Below are positions 53,509 through 61,537 of a stretch of DNA of 64,000 nucleotides, piece by piece. A model generated the notes under the pieces. It was not told where the DNA came from. It made no database searches and worked only from the letters and a program-made list of their open reading frames with translations. The DNA is from an uncultured Rhizobiaceae group bacterium. Lineage in GTDB: Bacteria; Pseudomonadota; Alphaproteobacteria; Rhizobiales; Rhizobiaceae. The translations under genes and the position numbers were made by a program. How positions within the stretch are numbered: the stretch's first letter is position 1; each line of letters starts with the position of its first letter. The stretch lies in NCBI GenBank assembly GCA_947501445.1, contig CANMVS010000013.1, positions 112,504 through 176,503 of the forward strand, in the 5' to 3' direction.

Positions 53509-53620
53509 AGCTCCATGAAACAGGGCGCATATCAGCCGTGTGGAGTGTCGCCCTAGCGCCCCGGTCCGTCAACACCTAAGTGCGAAACTGCAATGTTGTT
53601 TCATTGCGTTGACCGGGAAA

Positions 53621-53724
53621 AGGGTGGGAGGCTGGCACGGTGACCCGTGCCGGTGCTCGTTAGGGCTGCTTCCTTCCGGACCTGACCCGGTTGGCGAGTG
53701 GCTCGTCCACCACCAACCTCCCGC
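53621..53724 (-). ncRNA. ffs: Signal recognition particle RNA (4.5S, small bacterial type)
   Basis: The minus strand holds the conserved SRP domain IV: GGTCAGGTCCGGAAGGAAGC (53670-53689 region) with the GGAA tetraloop and asymmetric-loop sequences, and flanking arms. GGGAGG near the 5' end (53718-53723) pairs with CCTCCC near the 3' end (53626-53631), closing a single long hairpin of about 100 nt, followed by a TTTT. It recruits Ffh to target membrane proteins. Ends are approximate. Confidence 0.93.
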
Positions 53725-53728
53725 GCTC

Positions 53729-53757
53729 CATATCGTCAATTGGCGCGTGAAATGCAA
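53729..53757 (-). promoter_or_regulatory. ffs: Candidate SRP RNA promoter
   Basis: On the minus strand TTGCAT (53757-53752) and GATATG (53734-53729) are 17 bases apart, a good spacing for a housekeeping promoter, and place the transcription start at about 53722-53724, where the RNA helix begins. Confidence 0.6.
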
Positions 53758-53811
53758 GCCACACGATCAAAAAACTGAACGAAGGCGTATTTTTCACGCA
53801 ATCGCCAGCGT

Positions 53812-54207
53812 TTACACCGGCAGCGTATAGTCGAAATCATAGTGGTGAATGCCATCTTCAATTCGTATTGCCATTTTGCCCGCCAGTCCGATCAGCCCGG
53901 CGGTGGCCGAATCCGGTACAACTTCCAGAATCAGAAAATCCTGACCACCTTTCATCGTGCCATAGTGCTGAAGGACGAAACTACCCGCAACACCATCCAG
54001 GGTGCCTGACACCTGTTCCACGGCAACATAGCCCGCTGAACCATCCACGGACGTCCGGCTTGTCAGCATCTCGCCGGTAGAATCTGCCGAGAGCGGCCCC
54101 TGATAGGATTTGGTTATCGCCATACGGCCAAAACTGATCCCGTCCCTGCCCTCGATATGGCTCGACAGGGGTTCAAGTTTCACATCAAATTTGCCGGAGA
54201 TATTCAT
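53812..54207 (-). CDS. DUF3224 domain-containing protein
   Basis: A 131-residue protein matching the DUF3224 family: MNISGKFDVKLEPL start, FGRMAITKSYQGPLSADSTG, and GTLDGVAGSFVLQHYGTMKG with HYDFDYTLP end. The family folds as an allene-oxide-cyclase-like small beta barrel; function unknown. No signal peptide. Divergent from the HIT gene across a 195-bp gap in which I see nothing else. Confidence 0.88.
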   Translation of the reverse strand: MNISGKFDVKLEPLSSHIEGRDGISFGRMAITKSYQGPLSADSTGEMLTSRTSVDGSAGYVAVEQVSGTLDGVAGSFVLQHYGTMKGGQDFLILEVVPDSATAGLIGLAGKMAIRIEDGIHHYDFDYTLPV

Positions 54208-54402
54208 GGCATTGTCCTTAACTGTCTGGTTGGCAACGACTGATCAATCGGGTTCGCACAAGGGGACCATCTGAACGTGCACGTTCGACAATACACCAGC
54301 ATCACATCCCTCAACTGACTGATCAACAATCGTCACACGAAATTCAAGCCAGCATTGAAAAAAACTGATAGAATTATTGTCACAGGCGAAACGGGCGAAC
54401 CC

Positions 54403-54807
54403 ATGAGCGACTTTATCCTGAATGAAAGACTGGCAAGGGACAGTTTGCCTGCATCCAAGTTGGGTCTTTGTGAATTGCGTCTGTTGAACGACACCAGATG
54501 GCCATGGTTTGTGCTTGTTCCGCAACGCGCCGACATTGAAGAAATATACCAGCTGACGCCACTCGACCAGACCTTGCTGACGTTCGAAATGGGCGAAACC
54601 GCACGGGCACTCAAGCAATTGACGGGATGCGCCAAAATCAACATCGGTGCGCTCGGCAACATGGTGCGCCAATTGCATGTCCATATTATTGCTCGCAATA
54701 AAGATGATGTGGCGTGGCCGGGGCCCGTCTGGGGGGTTGGAAAAGCCGAGCCATATGATACCAATAGCGCCCGCGCGCTCATATCAGCGATGATCCAGGA
54801 ATTTTAG
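54403..54807 (+). CDS. HIT family protein
   Basis: A 134-residue histidine-triad nucleotide hydrolase. N-terminal FILNERLARDSLPASKL, the substrate strand NDTRWPWFVLVPQ, and the HIT motif in RQLHVHIIARN, of the alphaproteobacterial 'HIT domain' subtype where the third histidine is replaced (HVHII). The ATG at 54403 is preferred over 54355 by domain length. Twelve bases before nudC, so the two nucleotide-processing enzymes are co-transcribed. Confidence 0.9.
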   Translation: MSDFILNERLARDSLPASKLGLCELRLLNDTRWPWFVLVPQRADIEEIYQLTPLDQTLLTFEMGETARALKQLTGCAKINIGALGNMVRQLHVHIIARNKDDVAWPGPVWGVGKAEPYDTNSARALISAMIQEF

Positions 54808-54819
54808 GAACGAACACCA

Positions 54820-55776
54820 TTGTCAATTTTTGATGTCTCCGGCCACAATGAAGAGCCGAGCAGCCAGGTTGCTTTTGCAGGAAACCGTCTTGATCGCCGA
54901 TCCGAACATCGCGATGACGATTGCCTCAGTGACGCACTGGCAATGCCCGGCATGCGGGCTTTTGCCATGCAGGGTGGTCGCGCTTTTTTAAAAAAAGACG
55001 CCGACACTTTCGACGCGCTACATTCTGTTGAGGAATTGCAGGCCCTCGAACCGGACCTCGATAATGCGATCCTGCTGGGATTTGCCGGCGACAGTGAACC
55101 GCGCATTGCAGTCCCCGTGCGACGGGATCCGGACACATTGCCCGAATCAGTCAAGGCCGTGGACCATCGGTCAATCTACATACAGGGATTGGCCAGCGGC
55201 AGCCTGCTTGGCGAATTGGCACAGGGTGCCAGCCTACTTGCCTGGTCCCGTTCAAACCGATATTGCGGACGCTGCGGTGAGAAAACGGTTCCCCGGGCCG
55301 GCGGCTATCGCAAGGAATGCCCGGCCTGCAATGTACAGCTCTTTCCGCGTACAGATCCGGTTGTCATCATGCTGGCAATTGATTCGGAAAATGATCGATG
55401 CCTGCTTGGGCGCAGTCCACATTTTCCAGAAGGCATGTATTCCTGTCTTGCCGGTTTTCTTGAGCCGGGTGAGACAATTGAGGAAGCCGTTCGTCGTGAA
55501 ACGCTGGAAGAAGCGGGTATTCGCATTGGCCGGGTGCGCTACCACGCCAGCCAACCATGGCCGATGCCCCACACGTTGATGATCGGGTGCTTTTGTGAAG
55601 CGGTAAACACCAATATCACCATCGACAAACGGGAGTTGGAAGACTGCCACTGGTTTACCAGAAATGAAGCCGCGGAAATGGTGAGCAAACGATTGGGCGT
55701 GGATTCACTGACTTCTCCACCACCAGGTGCTATCGCCCACCACCTTATCCGGGACTGGTTGAATCACGAACTATAG
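54820..55776 (+). CDS. nudC: NAD(+)/NADH pyrophosphatase (NudC), deNADding enzyme
   Basis: A 318-residue Nudix hydrolase cleaving NAD(H) and removing NAD caps from RNA. The zinc ribbon is intact (CGRCGEKT and CPAC), the Nudix box GX5EX7REUXEEXGU is seen in GFLEPGETIEEA and RRETLEEAGI, and the NudC-specific SQPWPMPHTLM follows. The start is a TTG at 54820 with AGGA about ten bases upstream; no ATG occurs before the N-terminal domain. Stop TAG at 55774-55776. Confidence 0.94.
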   Translation: MSIFDVSGHNEEPSSQVAFAGNRLDRRSEHRDDDCLSDALAMPGMRAFAMQGGRAFLKKDADTFDALHSVEELQALEPDLDNAILLGFAGDSEPRIAVPVRRDPDTLPESVKAVDHRSIYIQGLASGSLLGELAQGASLLAWSRSNRYCGRCGEKTVPRAGGYRKECPACNVQLFPRTDPVVIMLAIDSENDRCLLGRSPHFPEGMYSCLAGFLEPGETIEEAVRRETLEEAGIRIGRVRYHASQPWPMPHTLMIGCFCEAVNTNITIDKRELEDCHWFTRNEAAEMVSKRLGVDSLTSPPPGAIAHHLIRDWLNHEL

Positions 55777-55827
55777 AGGCCTGCTTGTTGTTGACCGTGC
55801 AGGCAAACGGCCAACGCGCGTAGTGGA

Positions 55828-56157
55828 TCAATCGGTCGCCAACACACTATTCATCCGGTGAAGACAGGACGCCAATTCGGATAATGCATCACGTGGATCG
55901 TTATCCCATCTGGTAATCGTCAGATTAATGCCACCGGAACCCGGGACAGCGCCAATGCCCCATCCGTCGGCGGATGGTGGAAACAGGGGGGCAGGCATCG
56001 AATCTCCGCCACGCAATATTGAAAAACAAAGCGCCGGATAGGCCAGACGCTGCGGATAGCCGGCCGCCCGAAATACCGCATTGTCCTGCCTGCCCCTGGC
56101 CTTTGCAAAGTCAAAAAGATAGTGCACCGCGCGCTCGCTCGCACAATATGCGATCAA
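55828..56157 (-). CDS. Hypothetical protein, possibly N-terminally damaged
   Basis: An open frame of 109 codons not recognised as a known family. The composition looks protein-like: helical N-part (ERAVHYLFDFAKARGRQ), then YPALCFSILRGGDSMP, a loop-rich centre (SADGWGIGAVPGSGG), a strand NLTITRWDNDP and a final amphipathic helix. The only upstream start is TTG at 56157, without a ribosome-binding site, and a stop codon lies five codons earlier. In another frame just upstream an ATG opens 18 codons (MRCAALTKKADNAERQ) that end in a TGA beside the TTG, so a frameshift may have split an older gene. Low confidence that it is expressed. Confidence 0.4.
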   Translation of the reverse strand: MIAYCASERAVHYLFDFAKARGRQDNAVFRAAGYPQRLAYPALCFSILRGGDSMPAPLFPPSADGWGIGAVPGSGGINLTITRWDNDPRDALSELASCLHRMNSVLATD

Positions 56158-56603
56158 TTGTGCTGGCGTTCAGCGTTATCGGCCTTTTTCGTGAGAGCAG
56201 CGCATCGCATCTGTTCAAGTCATGCATTTTCCCGGCTAAAGACCATTTACCTCGACTTTGGCAAATTTATTGCCAATTGCTCGGCCCAGCCAATTTGCTG
56301 CCAAACCATCGGGAATTACCCGCCTCAACAAACACATTCACTATAACATGATGTTTTCATGAAGGTTTTTTGAAATGCTCGATCCGACTCGCCTGGGTAA
56401 TTGGGTAATGGTTAACTTACAATCATTCTAAACTATTGTTTTTATTTTACTATTTTGTGATTATTCTTTGACGGATGCTCGCAGCTTCCCTATATGCGCA
56501 GCCCTGTCCATGGCTGTAATCAGCCACTTCACAAACCCCAATTCTGACCGGCTGGACCATGGCGGCAAGCCCATCAGACGCCCCGACGCATATGGAGATG
56601 AAA
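56158..56603. other. AT-rich intergenic region upstream of the porin-like gene
   Basis: This 446-bp region has no convincing gene. From 56340 to 56470 it is very AT-rich. Two tandem copies of TGGGTAAT (56394-56409) lie in it and could be a regulator site. Its right part leads to GGAG before ATG 56604. The left part may contain the damaged 5' end of the hypothetical gene at 55828-56157. Confidence 0.55.
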
Positions 56604-57788
56604 ATGCCAATCAGACAACCGGAACGCAACTGGCAAACCGGCACAAAATTGATCAAGGGAGCATGCGCGCTTATCACTATTGCCGGTTTCGCACATCCGG
56701 CCATGGCGCAAGAATTTACGCCCTACATAGCCGGCGAATTGCTTCTGGAACTCGAAAATGACAACGTTATCAGTGCGACAGATCCGGACAATGAAATAAA
56801 CGCCCTGTATCCAACCGTTGAACTGGTTGCCATTGTTGGCCTGACGCCTGTCTTTGCGTTGAATCTGGGTGTGATCCTGGAACAGGTACTGGAGCCCGAT
56901 AGCGACAATTACTTTGACGATCTTGGGCTCTATGTCGATACAGTAAATATTCAGGCCGATTTTCTCGATGCGACGATCACAGCCGGTAAGTTTGCACCGA
57001 CATTCGGCAAGGCGTGGGATGATACACCCGGACTATTTGGTACCGACATTGCCGAAGACTATGAAGTCACAGAGATGATTGGATTTGGTGTTTCCTATCC
57101 TTTCAGGACGGCGACTGCGGGAACCCACACACTCAGTGCAAATGCGTTTTTCGTTGACACAACGGCATTGTCTGAATCCGCATTTACCAATCGCGGGCGC
57201 GTTCGGCTGAGCGATGGTGGCCCGGCCAATACGGAGCAACTGGATAGTTTTTCCATTACCCTCGACGGTGAAGATATTCCGGCATTGGCCGGACTGAGCT
57301 ACAATCTGGGCTACGCGCATTTATCTGCGGGAAATGGCGATGAGGCAGATGAAAACGGCTTCGTATTTGGTCTCAAACACACATCGCAACAGGACAATGG
57401 TTGGGAGAGCGGTTTGAATGGCGAAATTGCCTATTTCAATAACGCCGGTGGTACACAGGGCAATGCGGTCTATTTCACCGCCGGTCTTTCATTCGAAAAG
57501 GACGCATGGCATGCGGAATTGGCAGGCTCTGTGCGCCAGATTGATCTGTCTTCAGGTGGCAATGAGACCACCAGCCTGTTGCAGCTGTCAGGCGGCTATG
57601 TCTTCGCCAATGATGTCGATCTGACCCTTGGCTACGCCTATGTGAATGAGGATAGTGACAACGCCCATGTGGTGGGCGTTCAACTGTCACGTGCCTTCGG
57701 TTTCGCTACCCCCGGTGCACCGGATGAGGAATTTGACATTCCCCAACGGCCTGCCACCCGCCAGGCCATCCCGACAATCGTCCAGTAG
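56604..57788 (+). CDS. Outer-membrane beta-barrel, porin-like protein
   Basis: A 394-residue exported protein. An N-terminal signal with a long basic lead (MPIRQPERNWQTGTKLIKG) and hydrophobic core ends in AHPAMA before QEFTPY. The mature part alternates hydrophobic strands with acidic turns (for example LNLGVILEQVLEPDSD, ATITAGKFAPTFGKAW, LSYNLGYAHLSAGNGD, GYVFANDVDLTLGYAYVNE), as in porins or alginate-type channels; no known porin signature is certain. An acidic, proline-containing tail (residues about 370-394) follows the last strand, so the usual terminal phenylalanine is absent. GGAG six bases before ATG 56604 decides against the upstream ATGs at 56592 and 56598. Repeat copy G follows. 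Confidence 0.75.
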   Translation: MPIRQPERNWQTGTKLIKGACALITIAGFAHPAMAQEFTPYIAGELLLELENDNVISATDPDNEINALYPTVELVAIVGLTPVFALNLGVILEQVLEPDSDNYFDDLGLYVDTVNIQADFLDATITAGKFAPTFGKAWDDTPGLFGTDIAEDYEVTEMIGFGVSYPFRTATAGTHTLSANAFFVDTTALSESAFTNRGRVRLSDGGPANTEQLDSFSITLDGEDIPALAGLSYNLGYAHLSAGNGDEADENGFVFGLKHTSQQDNGWESGLNGEIAYFNNAGGTQGNAVYFTAGLSFEKDAWHAELAGSVRQIDLSSGGNETTSLLQLSGGYVFANDVDLTLGYAYVNEDSDNAHVVGVQLSRAFGFATPGAPDEEFDIPQRPATRQAIPTIVQ

Positions 57789-57797
57789 AAACCGGCA

Positions 57798-57849
57798 CTC
57801 AAAGGTCGACACCGTTGTCCCGTTTCTGACAAAACGTGAAACGGTCCAA
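57798..57849 (+). repeat. Dispersed hairpin repeat, copy G (hairpin-2 half only)
   Basis: Forward half copy holding the linker end and hairpin 2 (CCGTTTC paired with GAAACGG, 11-base loop). The hairpin-1 half is absent. It lies between the stops of the convergent porin-like gene and gshB. Confidence 0.85.
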
Positions 57850-57850
57850 A

Positions 57851-58804
57851 TCAGCGATCGGATCTTCTTGATTCGATCGCGTCCCACAAGGCGGCAGAAA
57901 TATCTGTTCCACCGAATTTCTTCACCTCACGGATACCTGTGGGTGATGTGACGTTGATTTCTGTCATGACATCGCCAATGACATCGATGCCTACAAGCAA
58001 AAAGCCGCGCTCCTTTAGCGAAGGCCCGATACGGCTGCATATTTCAACTTCGCGGTCTGTCAAACCAATCGGCTCAGCCCGGCCACCAACGTGCATATTC
58101 GACCGTGCATCATTTTCTGCCGGTATGCGATTGATCGCTCCGACCGGCACGCCATCAACCAGAATAATGCGCTTGTCACCGCTTCGAACCGCAGGCAGAT
58201 AGCGCTGCGCGATCAGCGGTTCGCGAAACATTTGTCCGAACATTTCCAACAGGGATGACAGGTTCATATCATCACTGCGCAGGTGAAACACACCAGCACC
58301 GCCGTTGCCGTACAGCGGTTTTATGATGATATCGCCCATATCACGGCGAAATGCTGCAATTTCTTCAGGATCGCTGGTGATGAGTGTTTCAGGCATCAGG
58401 TCCGGAAACTCGGTCACAAAAATCTTCTCTGGCGAATTGCGAACCCAGGCCGGATCATTGACCACAAGAGTTTGGGGGTGGATTCGCTCAAGCAGGTGTG
58501 TCGAGGTGATATAGGACATGTCAAATGGCGGATCCTGACGCAGCAGCACAACATCCATTTCAGCCAGATTGATCTTTTGCTGCGCGCCGAGCACATAGTG
58601 ATCGCCGACCTTGTCCTTGAGGGTCATTTCTTCAACACGGGCACTGACGATCCCGTCGCGCAACGACAATTGCTCAGGGGTATAATGAAACAGTCTGTGG
58701 CCGCGCTGCTGTGCCTCCAGGCACATGGCAAAAGTTGAATCTCCCCCGATCTGAATCGTTGAAACGTGGTCCATCTGGACGGCGACATTCAGTTGTTTTG
58801 CCAT
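57851..58804 (-). CDS. gshB: Glutathione synthetase
   Basis: ATP-grasp ligase adding glycine to gamma-glutamylcysteine. 317 residues, normal length. Segments: [20 protein letters not shown] near the start, [14 protein letters not shown] (diagnostic), [16 protein letters not shown] (ATP lysine and glycine loop), [15 protein letters not shown] and [20 protein letters not shown] (metal glutamate/asparagine). AGGA seven bases before ATG 58804 fixes the start; the frame from 58864 is rejected. The two GST genes in the window use its product. Confidence 0.96.
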   Translation of the reverse strand: MAKQLNVAVQMDHVSTIQIGGDSTFAMCLEAQQRGHRLFHYTPEQLSLRDGIVSARVEEMTLKDKVGDHYVLGAQQKINLAEMDVVLLRQDPPFDMSYITSTHLLERIHPQTLVVNDPAWVRNSPEKIFVTEFPDLMPETLITSDPEEIAAFRRDMGDIIIKPLYGNGGAGVFHLRSDDMNLSSLLEMFGQMFREPLIAQRYLPAVRSGDKRIILVDGVPVGAINRIPAENDARSNMHVGGRAEPIGLTDREVEICSRIGPSLKERGFLLVGIDVIGDVMTEINVTSPTGIREVKKFGGTDISAALWDAIESRRSDR

Positions 58805-58956
58805 TTCAGGTTCCTGTCTGTGCGAGTCGGCATTACGAAACCACCCTCGATGATCGAAAGACAAGTTCCAATTTGCATTTCACACATAAAGTCGAAACGC
58901 ACAATTGCAACCACCGACACCCGGCAATGCGATCTGCAGGTATGGAAATATACCCA

Positions 58957-59328
58957 TTATTGCGAAACGAGCGCATCGTCCTCAACGTATTTTCCCTTTA
59001 GCTTTTTGCCCACGGTGACGATCGCATCAATCGCCGGCAAGAGCTCTGCACCCAGCTCAGTCAGCCGGTACTCAACGGTGGGCGGTTTTGTCGGCATGAC
59101 TTTGCGCGCCACAATTCCATTGTCTTCCATTTCCTTGAGCCGGGCGCTGAGAACCTTCGCGGATATGCCTGGAATATCGGAGCGAAGTTCCGAAAACCGC
59201 CGCGGGCCGCCACTCAGATACCACACTATATTGGGTGTCCACATGCCGCCAATCAGCTGCATGCATTCACTCAACGGGCACAGGGGATCGTGTTTTTTTG
59301 ACTGATTTTTTCGACGTTTCAGGGGCAT
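58957..59328 (-). CDS. HxlR family transcriptional regulator
   Basis: A 123-residue winged-helix regulator: CPLSECMQLIGGMWTPNIVW, RRFSELRSDIPGISAKVLSA, and LKEMEDNGIVARKV then VEYRLTELG. C17 (in DPLCPL) is at the position of the redox-sensing cysteine of YodB/HypR-type members, with a second cysteine at C22, so it may respond to electrophiles. Divergent from the GST-NTF2-tautomerase operon, with matching palindromic sites between the genes. Confidence 0.93.
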   Translation of the reverse strand: MPLKRRKNQSKKHDPLCPLSECMQLIGGMWTPNIVWYLSGGPRRFSELRSDIPGISAKVLSARLKEMEDNGIVARKVMPTKPPTVEYRLTELGAELLPAIDAIVTVGKKLKGKYVEDDALVSQ

Positions 59329-59379
59329 CAGCTCTGCTTTCCTGGCTGGGTGGTTACCGAATGGAAACTCAAATGCGAA

Positions 59380-59412
59380 GTTACAACAGTAAATCTGGTT
59401 ACATTTTGTAAC
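59380..59412. promoter_or_regulatory. Candidate HxlR operator sites
   Basis: GTTACA-TTT-TGTAAC (59398-59412) is a perfect 15-bp palindrome, and another GTTACA lies 18 bases to the left (59380-59385). GTTAC/GTAAC arms are typical for HxlR-type regulators. The sites lie between divergent hxlR and gst starts. Inference from symmetry and position. Confidence 0.55.
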
Positions 59413-59474
59413 TCATCCTGCTACTCAAAGCGAGCAGAAATTTCTGTAACAGACCAACAACGATGAGGCTTATA

Positions 59475-60083
59475 ATGCAACTCTATTACACACCAGGTGT
59501 TTGTTCCCTTTCACCCCATATTGTCCTGCGCGAAGCTGGAGTCGAATTCGATCTGGCCAAGGTCGATCTTGCAACGAAACGCACCACACAGAACGAAGAT
59601 TATCGCAACATTAACACGATGGGCTATGTTCCGGCGCTCGTGCTGGATGGCGGCGAAGTGCTGACAGAAGGTACAGCCATCGTGCAATATATAGCGGACA
59701 CCAACCCGAAATCCGGCCTTGCACCTGCCGCAGGTACAATTGATCGCGCGCTGCTGCAGGCGCATTTGAACTTCATATCGGCGGAAATTCACAAGAGTTT
59801 CTCTCCGCTGTTCAATCCATCCACGGATGTACAAAAGGAAGAGGCCCGTACCAAGGTCGCAGTCCGCTTTGATCGCATCGAGGAACAGCTCTCCGATGGT
59901 CGCGATTATCTGATGGGCAGCCAATTCTCGGTCGCTGATGCCTATCTGTTCGTCATGTCCACCTGGACCAGCCCAACAAATATCGACCTGCAGCGCTGGC
60001 CGCATCTGGCAGCTTTTTCAAAACGGGTGGCTGAACGGCCCAAAGTTCAAGAAGCCATGCGGGCTGAAGGGCTTATCCAGTAG
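59475..60083 (+). CDS. Glutathione S-transferase
   Basis: A 202-residue beta-class-like GST. N-domain MQLYYTPGVCSLSPHIVLRE has the catalytic-region cysteine C10 typical of bacterial beta-class enzymes, followed by VPALVLDGGEVLTEGTAIVQ (cis-proline and glutathione-binding site). C-domain includes YLMGSQFSVADAYLFVMSTW, which carries the conserved aspartate. GAGG six bases before ATG 59475 decides the start over 59463. First gene of an operon opposite hxlR; conjugates or reduces electrophiles. Confidence 0.94.
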   Translation: MQLYYTPGVCSLSPHIVLREAGVEFDLAKVDLATKRTTQNEDYRNINTMGYVPALVLDGGEVLTEGTAIVQYIADTNPKSGLAPAAGTIDRALLQAHLNFISAEIHKSFSPLFNPSTDVQKEEARTKVAVRFDRIEEQLSDGRDYLMGSQFSVADAYLFVMSTWTSPTNIDLQRWPHLAAFSKRVAERPKVQEAMRAEGLIQ

Positions 60084-60096
60084 TCACCACAAAACA

Positions 60097-60119
60097 GTGC
60101 CCCTGCCTGTCAGGGGCAC
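60097..60119 (+). terminator. Intra-operon hairpin after gst
   Basis: GTGCCCCTG (60097-60105) and CAGGGGCAC (60111-60119) form a perfect 9-bp stem with a 5-base loop. Only ATTATT follows, a poor U-tract, so it is probably a partial terminator or mRNA stabiliser between gst and the NTF2-like gene. Confidence 0.5.
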
Positions 60120-60141
60120 ATTATTGGCAAAGGATCAGATT

Positions 60142-60510
60142 ATGGGCGAATTTGACGCCGTCAACAAAGTGCTGCACCTCTATCTGGACGGTCTCTACCA
60201 CAGCGATGCAGACCGTCTGCGGCAGGTATTTCATTCACAGGCCCGCTATATTTGTGCAACAGAGCCTGAACTCATCAATTACGATATGGATCGCTATTTC
60301 CCCATCGTAGACGCGCGCCCGTCACCGGCGAGCCGCAATGATGCACGCGCGGACCAGATCAATTCAATTGCATTTGCGGGTCCCAATACGGCATTCGCCA
60401 ATTTGAATTGTGCAGTGGGCGAGCGTCATTTCACTGACTTTCTCACCCTCATTCGCACCGATGGCCGATGGCAAATCATCTCAAAAGTATTCCATTTTGA
60501 CATTCATTAA
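60142..60510 (+). CDS. NTF2-like (SnoaL/lumazine-binding type) family protein
   Basis: A 122-residue protein of the NTF2-like superfamily: VNKVLHLYLDGLYHSDADRL helices, RYICATEPELIN, and C-terminal strands FLTLIRTDGRWQIISKVFHF. AAGGA eight bases before ATG 60142. It is the second gene of the HxlR-linked operon; the other NTF2-like gene at 4.3 kb sits in an analogous TetR-linked module, suggesting that this fold accompanies electrophile/redox responses in this organism. Function unknown. Confidence 0.8.
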   Translation: MGEFDAVNKVLHLYLDGLYHSDADRLRQVFHSQARYICATEPELINYDMDRYFPIVDARPSPASRNDARADQINSIAFAGPNTAFANLNCAVGERHFTDFLTLIRTDGRWQIISKVFHFDIH

Positions 60511-60528
60511 ACCTATCAGGAACCCGAC

Positions 60529-60753
60529 ATGCCCTATGTAAATGTGAAGATCACACCGGAAAATGCCACGGCTGAAAAGAAGGCGGCAATTATCAAAGGG
60601 GTCACCAGTGTGCTGGTCGATGTCCTGGACAAGAACCCGGCAACCACCTTTGTTGTCATTGACGTGGTGGAGACTGAAGACTGGGGCATCGCCGGTCATC
60701 CGGTGGATACCTATCGGCAGATATCGGCCGCGCATGGTGAAATATCTGCGTGA
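60529..60753 (+). CDS. 4-Oxalocrotonate tautomerase family protein
   Basis: A 74-residue tautomerase. After removal of Met the N-terminal proline (MPYVNVKITPEN) is the catalytic base; the beta-alpha-beta pattern with AEKKAAIIKGVTSVLVDVL and TFVVIDVVETEDWGI follows. Such proteins form hexamers. Likely cleared or isomerised a reactive keto/enol compound together with the GST (inference). GGA just upstream of the ATG. Confidence 0.9.
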   Translation: MPYVNVKITPENATAEKKAAIIKGVTSVLVDVLDKNPATTFVVIDVVETEDWGIAGHPVDTYRQISAAHGEISA

Positions 60754-60878
60754 GCCGTCCACAGCACCCCATGGCTGCAATCCGGACACCCTGGGTCGGT
60801 TGATTTCCGACCCGGTATTTTTCAACAATTGTCGGCCAAAAGATTCCAATTTCCTGCAAACTGATTTAGACAGAGGCC

Positions 60879-61484
60879 ATGTCAAAAAGTGTTGCCGGTC
60901 CCGAAATCGAAAAACTGATCCAGCTTCTGGCGCGTGTTCCAGGGCTTGGTCCGCGTTCTGCGCGCCGTGCGGCGCTGCACCTTATCAAAAAAAAGGATCA
61001 GGTTCTTGTGCCACTGACCGAGGCGATGGCGCAGGCCCGCGACAAGGTTCGGATCTGCACACAATGTGGCAATGTGGACACCTGCGATCCCTGTACCATC
61101 TGCACCGATGTGAGGCGCGATAATGGCGTTATCATTGTTGTAGAAGATGTTTCTGATTTGTGGGCATTGGAACGCGCAGCGGCGATGAACTGCCTGTATC
61201 ATGTGTTGGGTGGAACATTGTCCCCACTGGACGGCGTCGGTCCGGACGATCTGAACATCAAATCACTTGTTGACCGTTGCTCCGGTGGCGGAGTGAAAGA
61301 GATCATCATCGCCGTCAACGCTACGGTCGAAGGACAAACGACTGCCCATTATATTACCGACCAGCTTGACGATCTGAAGCTGACCATTACCCGGTTGGCC
61401 CATGGCGTTCCGGTGGGTGGCGAACTTGATTATCTGGACGAGGGCACACTTACCGCAGCATTGCGTGCCCGCACCAGACTGTGA
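60879..61484 (+). CDS. recR: Recombination protein RecR
   Basis: Recombination mediator of 201 residues, working with RecF/RecO to load RecA at gaps. HhH region [19 protein letters not shown], zinc finger [16 protein letters not shown], Toprim domain starting [14 protein letters not shown], and the Walker-B-like [13 protein letters not shown]. Normally directly after dnaX-ybaB; here it is 9.3 kb away and on the opposite strand, downstream of the HxlR-linked operon by 126 bp. Confidence 0.96.
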   Translation: MSKSVAGPEIEKLIQLLARVPGLGPRSARRAALHLIKKKDQVLVPLTEAMAQARDKVRICTQCGNVDTCDPCTICTDVRRDNGVIIVVEDVSDLWALERAAAMNCLYHVLGGTLSPLDGVGPDDLNIKSLVDRCSGGGVKEIIIAVNATVEGQTTAHYITDQLDDLKLTITRLAHGVPVGGELDYLDEGTLTAALRARTRL

Positions 61485-61494
61485 TTTTACTGGT

Positions 61495-61537
61495 GCGTTC
61501 AGGTCTTGCCGCCCCAGTCAAAACCTGAATTGTTCTA
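61495..61537 (-). repeat. Dispersed hairpin repeat, copy H (hairpin-1 half only)
   Basis: Reverse half copy with hairpin 1 only. On the minus strand it begins TAGAACAATTC, the TAG being the pheA stop, identical to the start of copy C. The stem carries a G-T wobble. It lies between convergent recR and pheA. Confidence 0.88.

Noticed and set aside
53569..53757. 62-codon leftward frame over the SRP RNA
   Set aside because: The conserved SRP domain IV, the closing helix and a promoter at the right distance identify an RNA gene.
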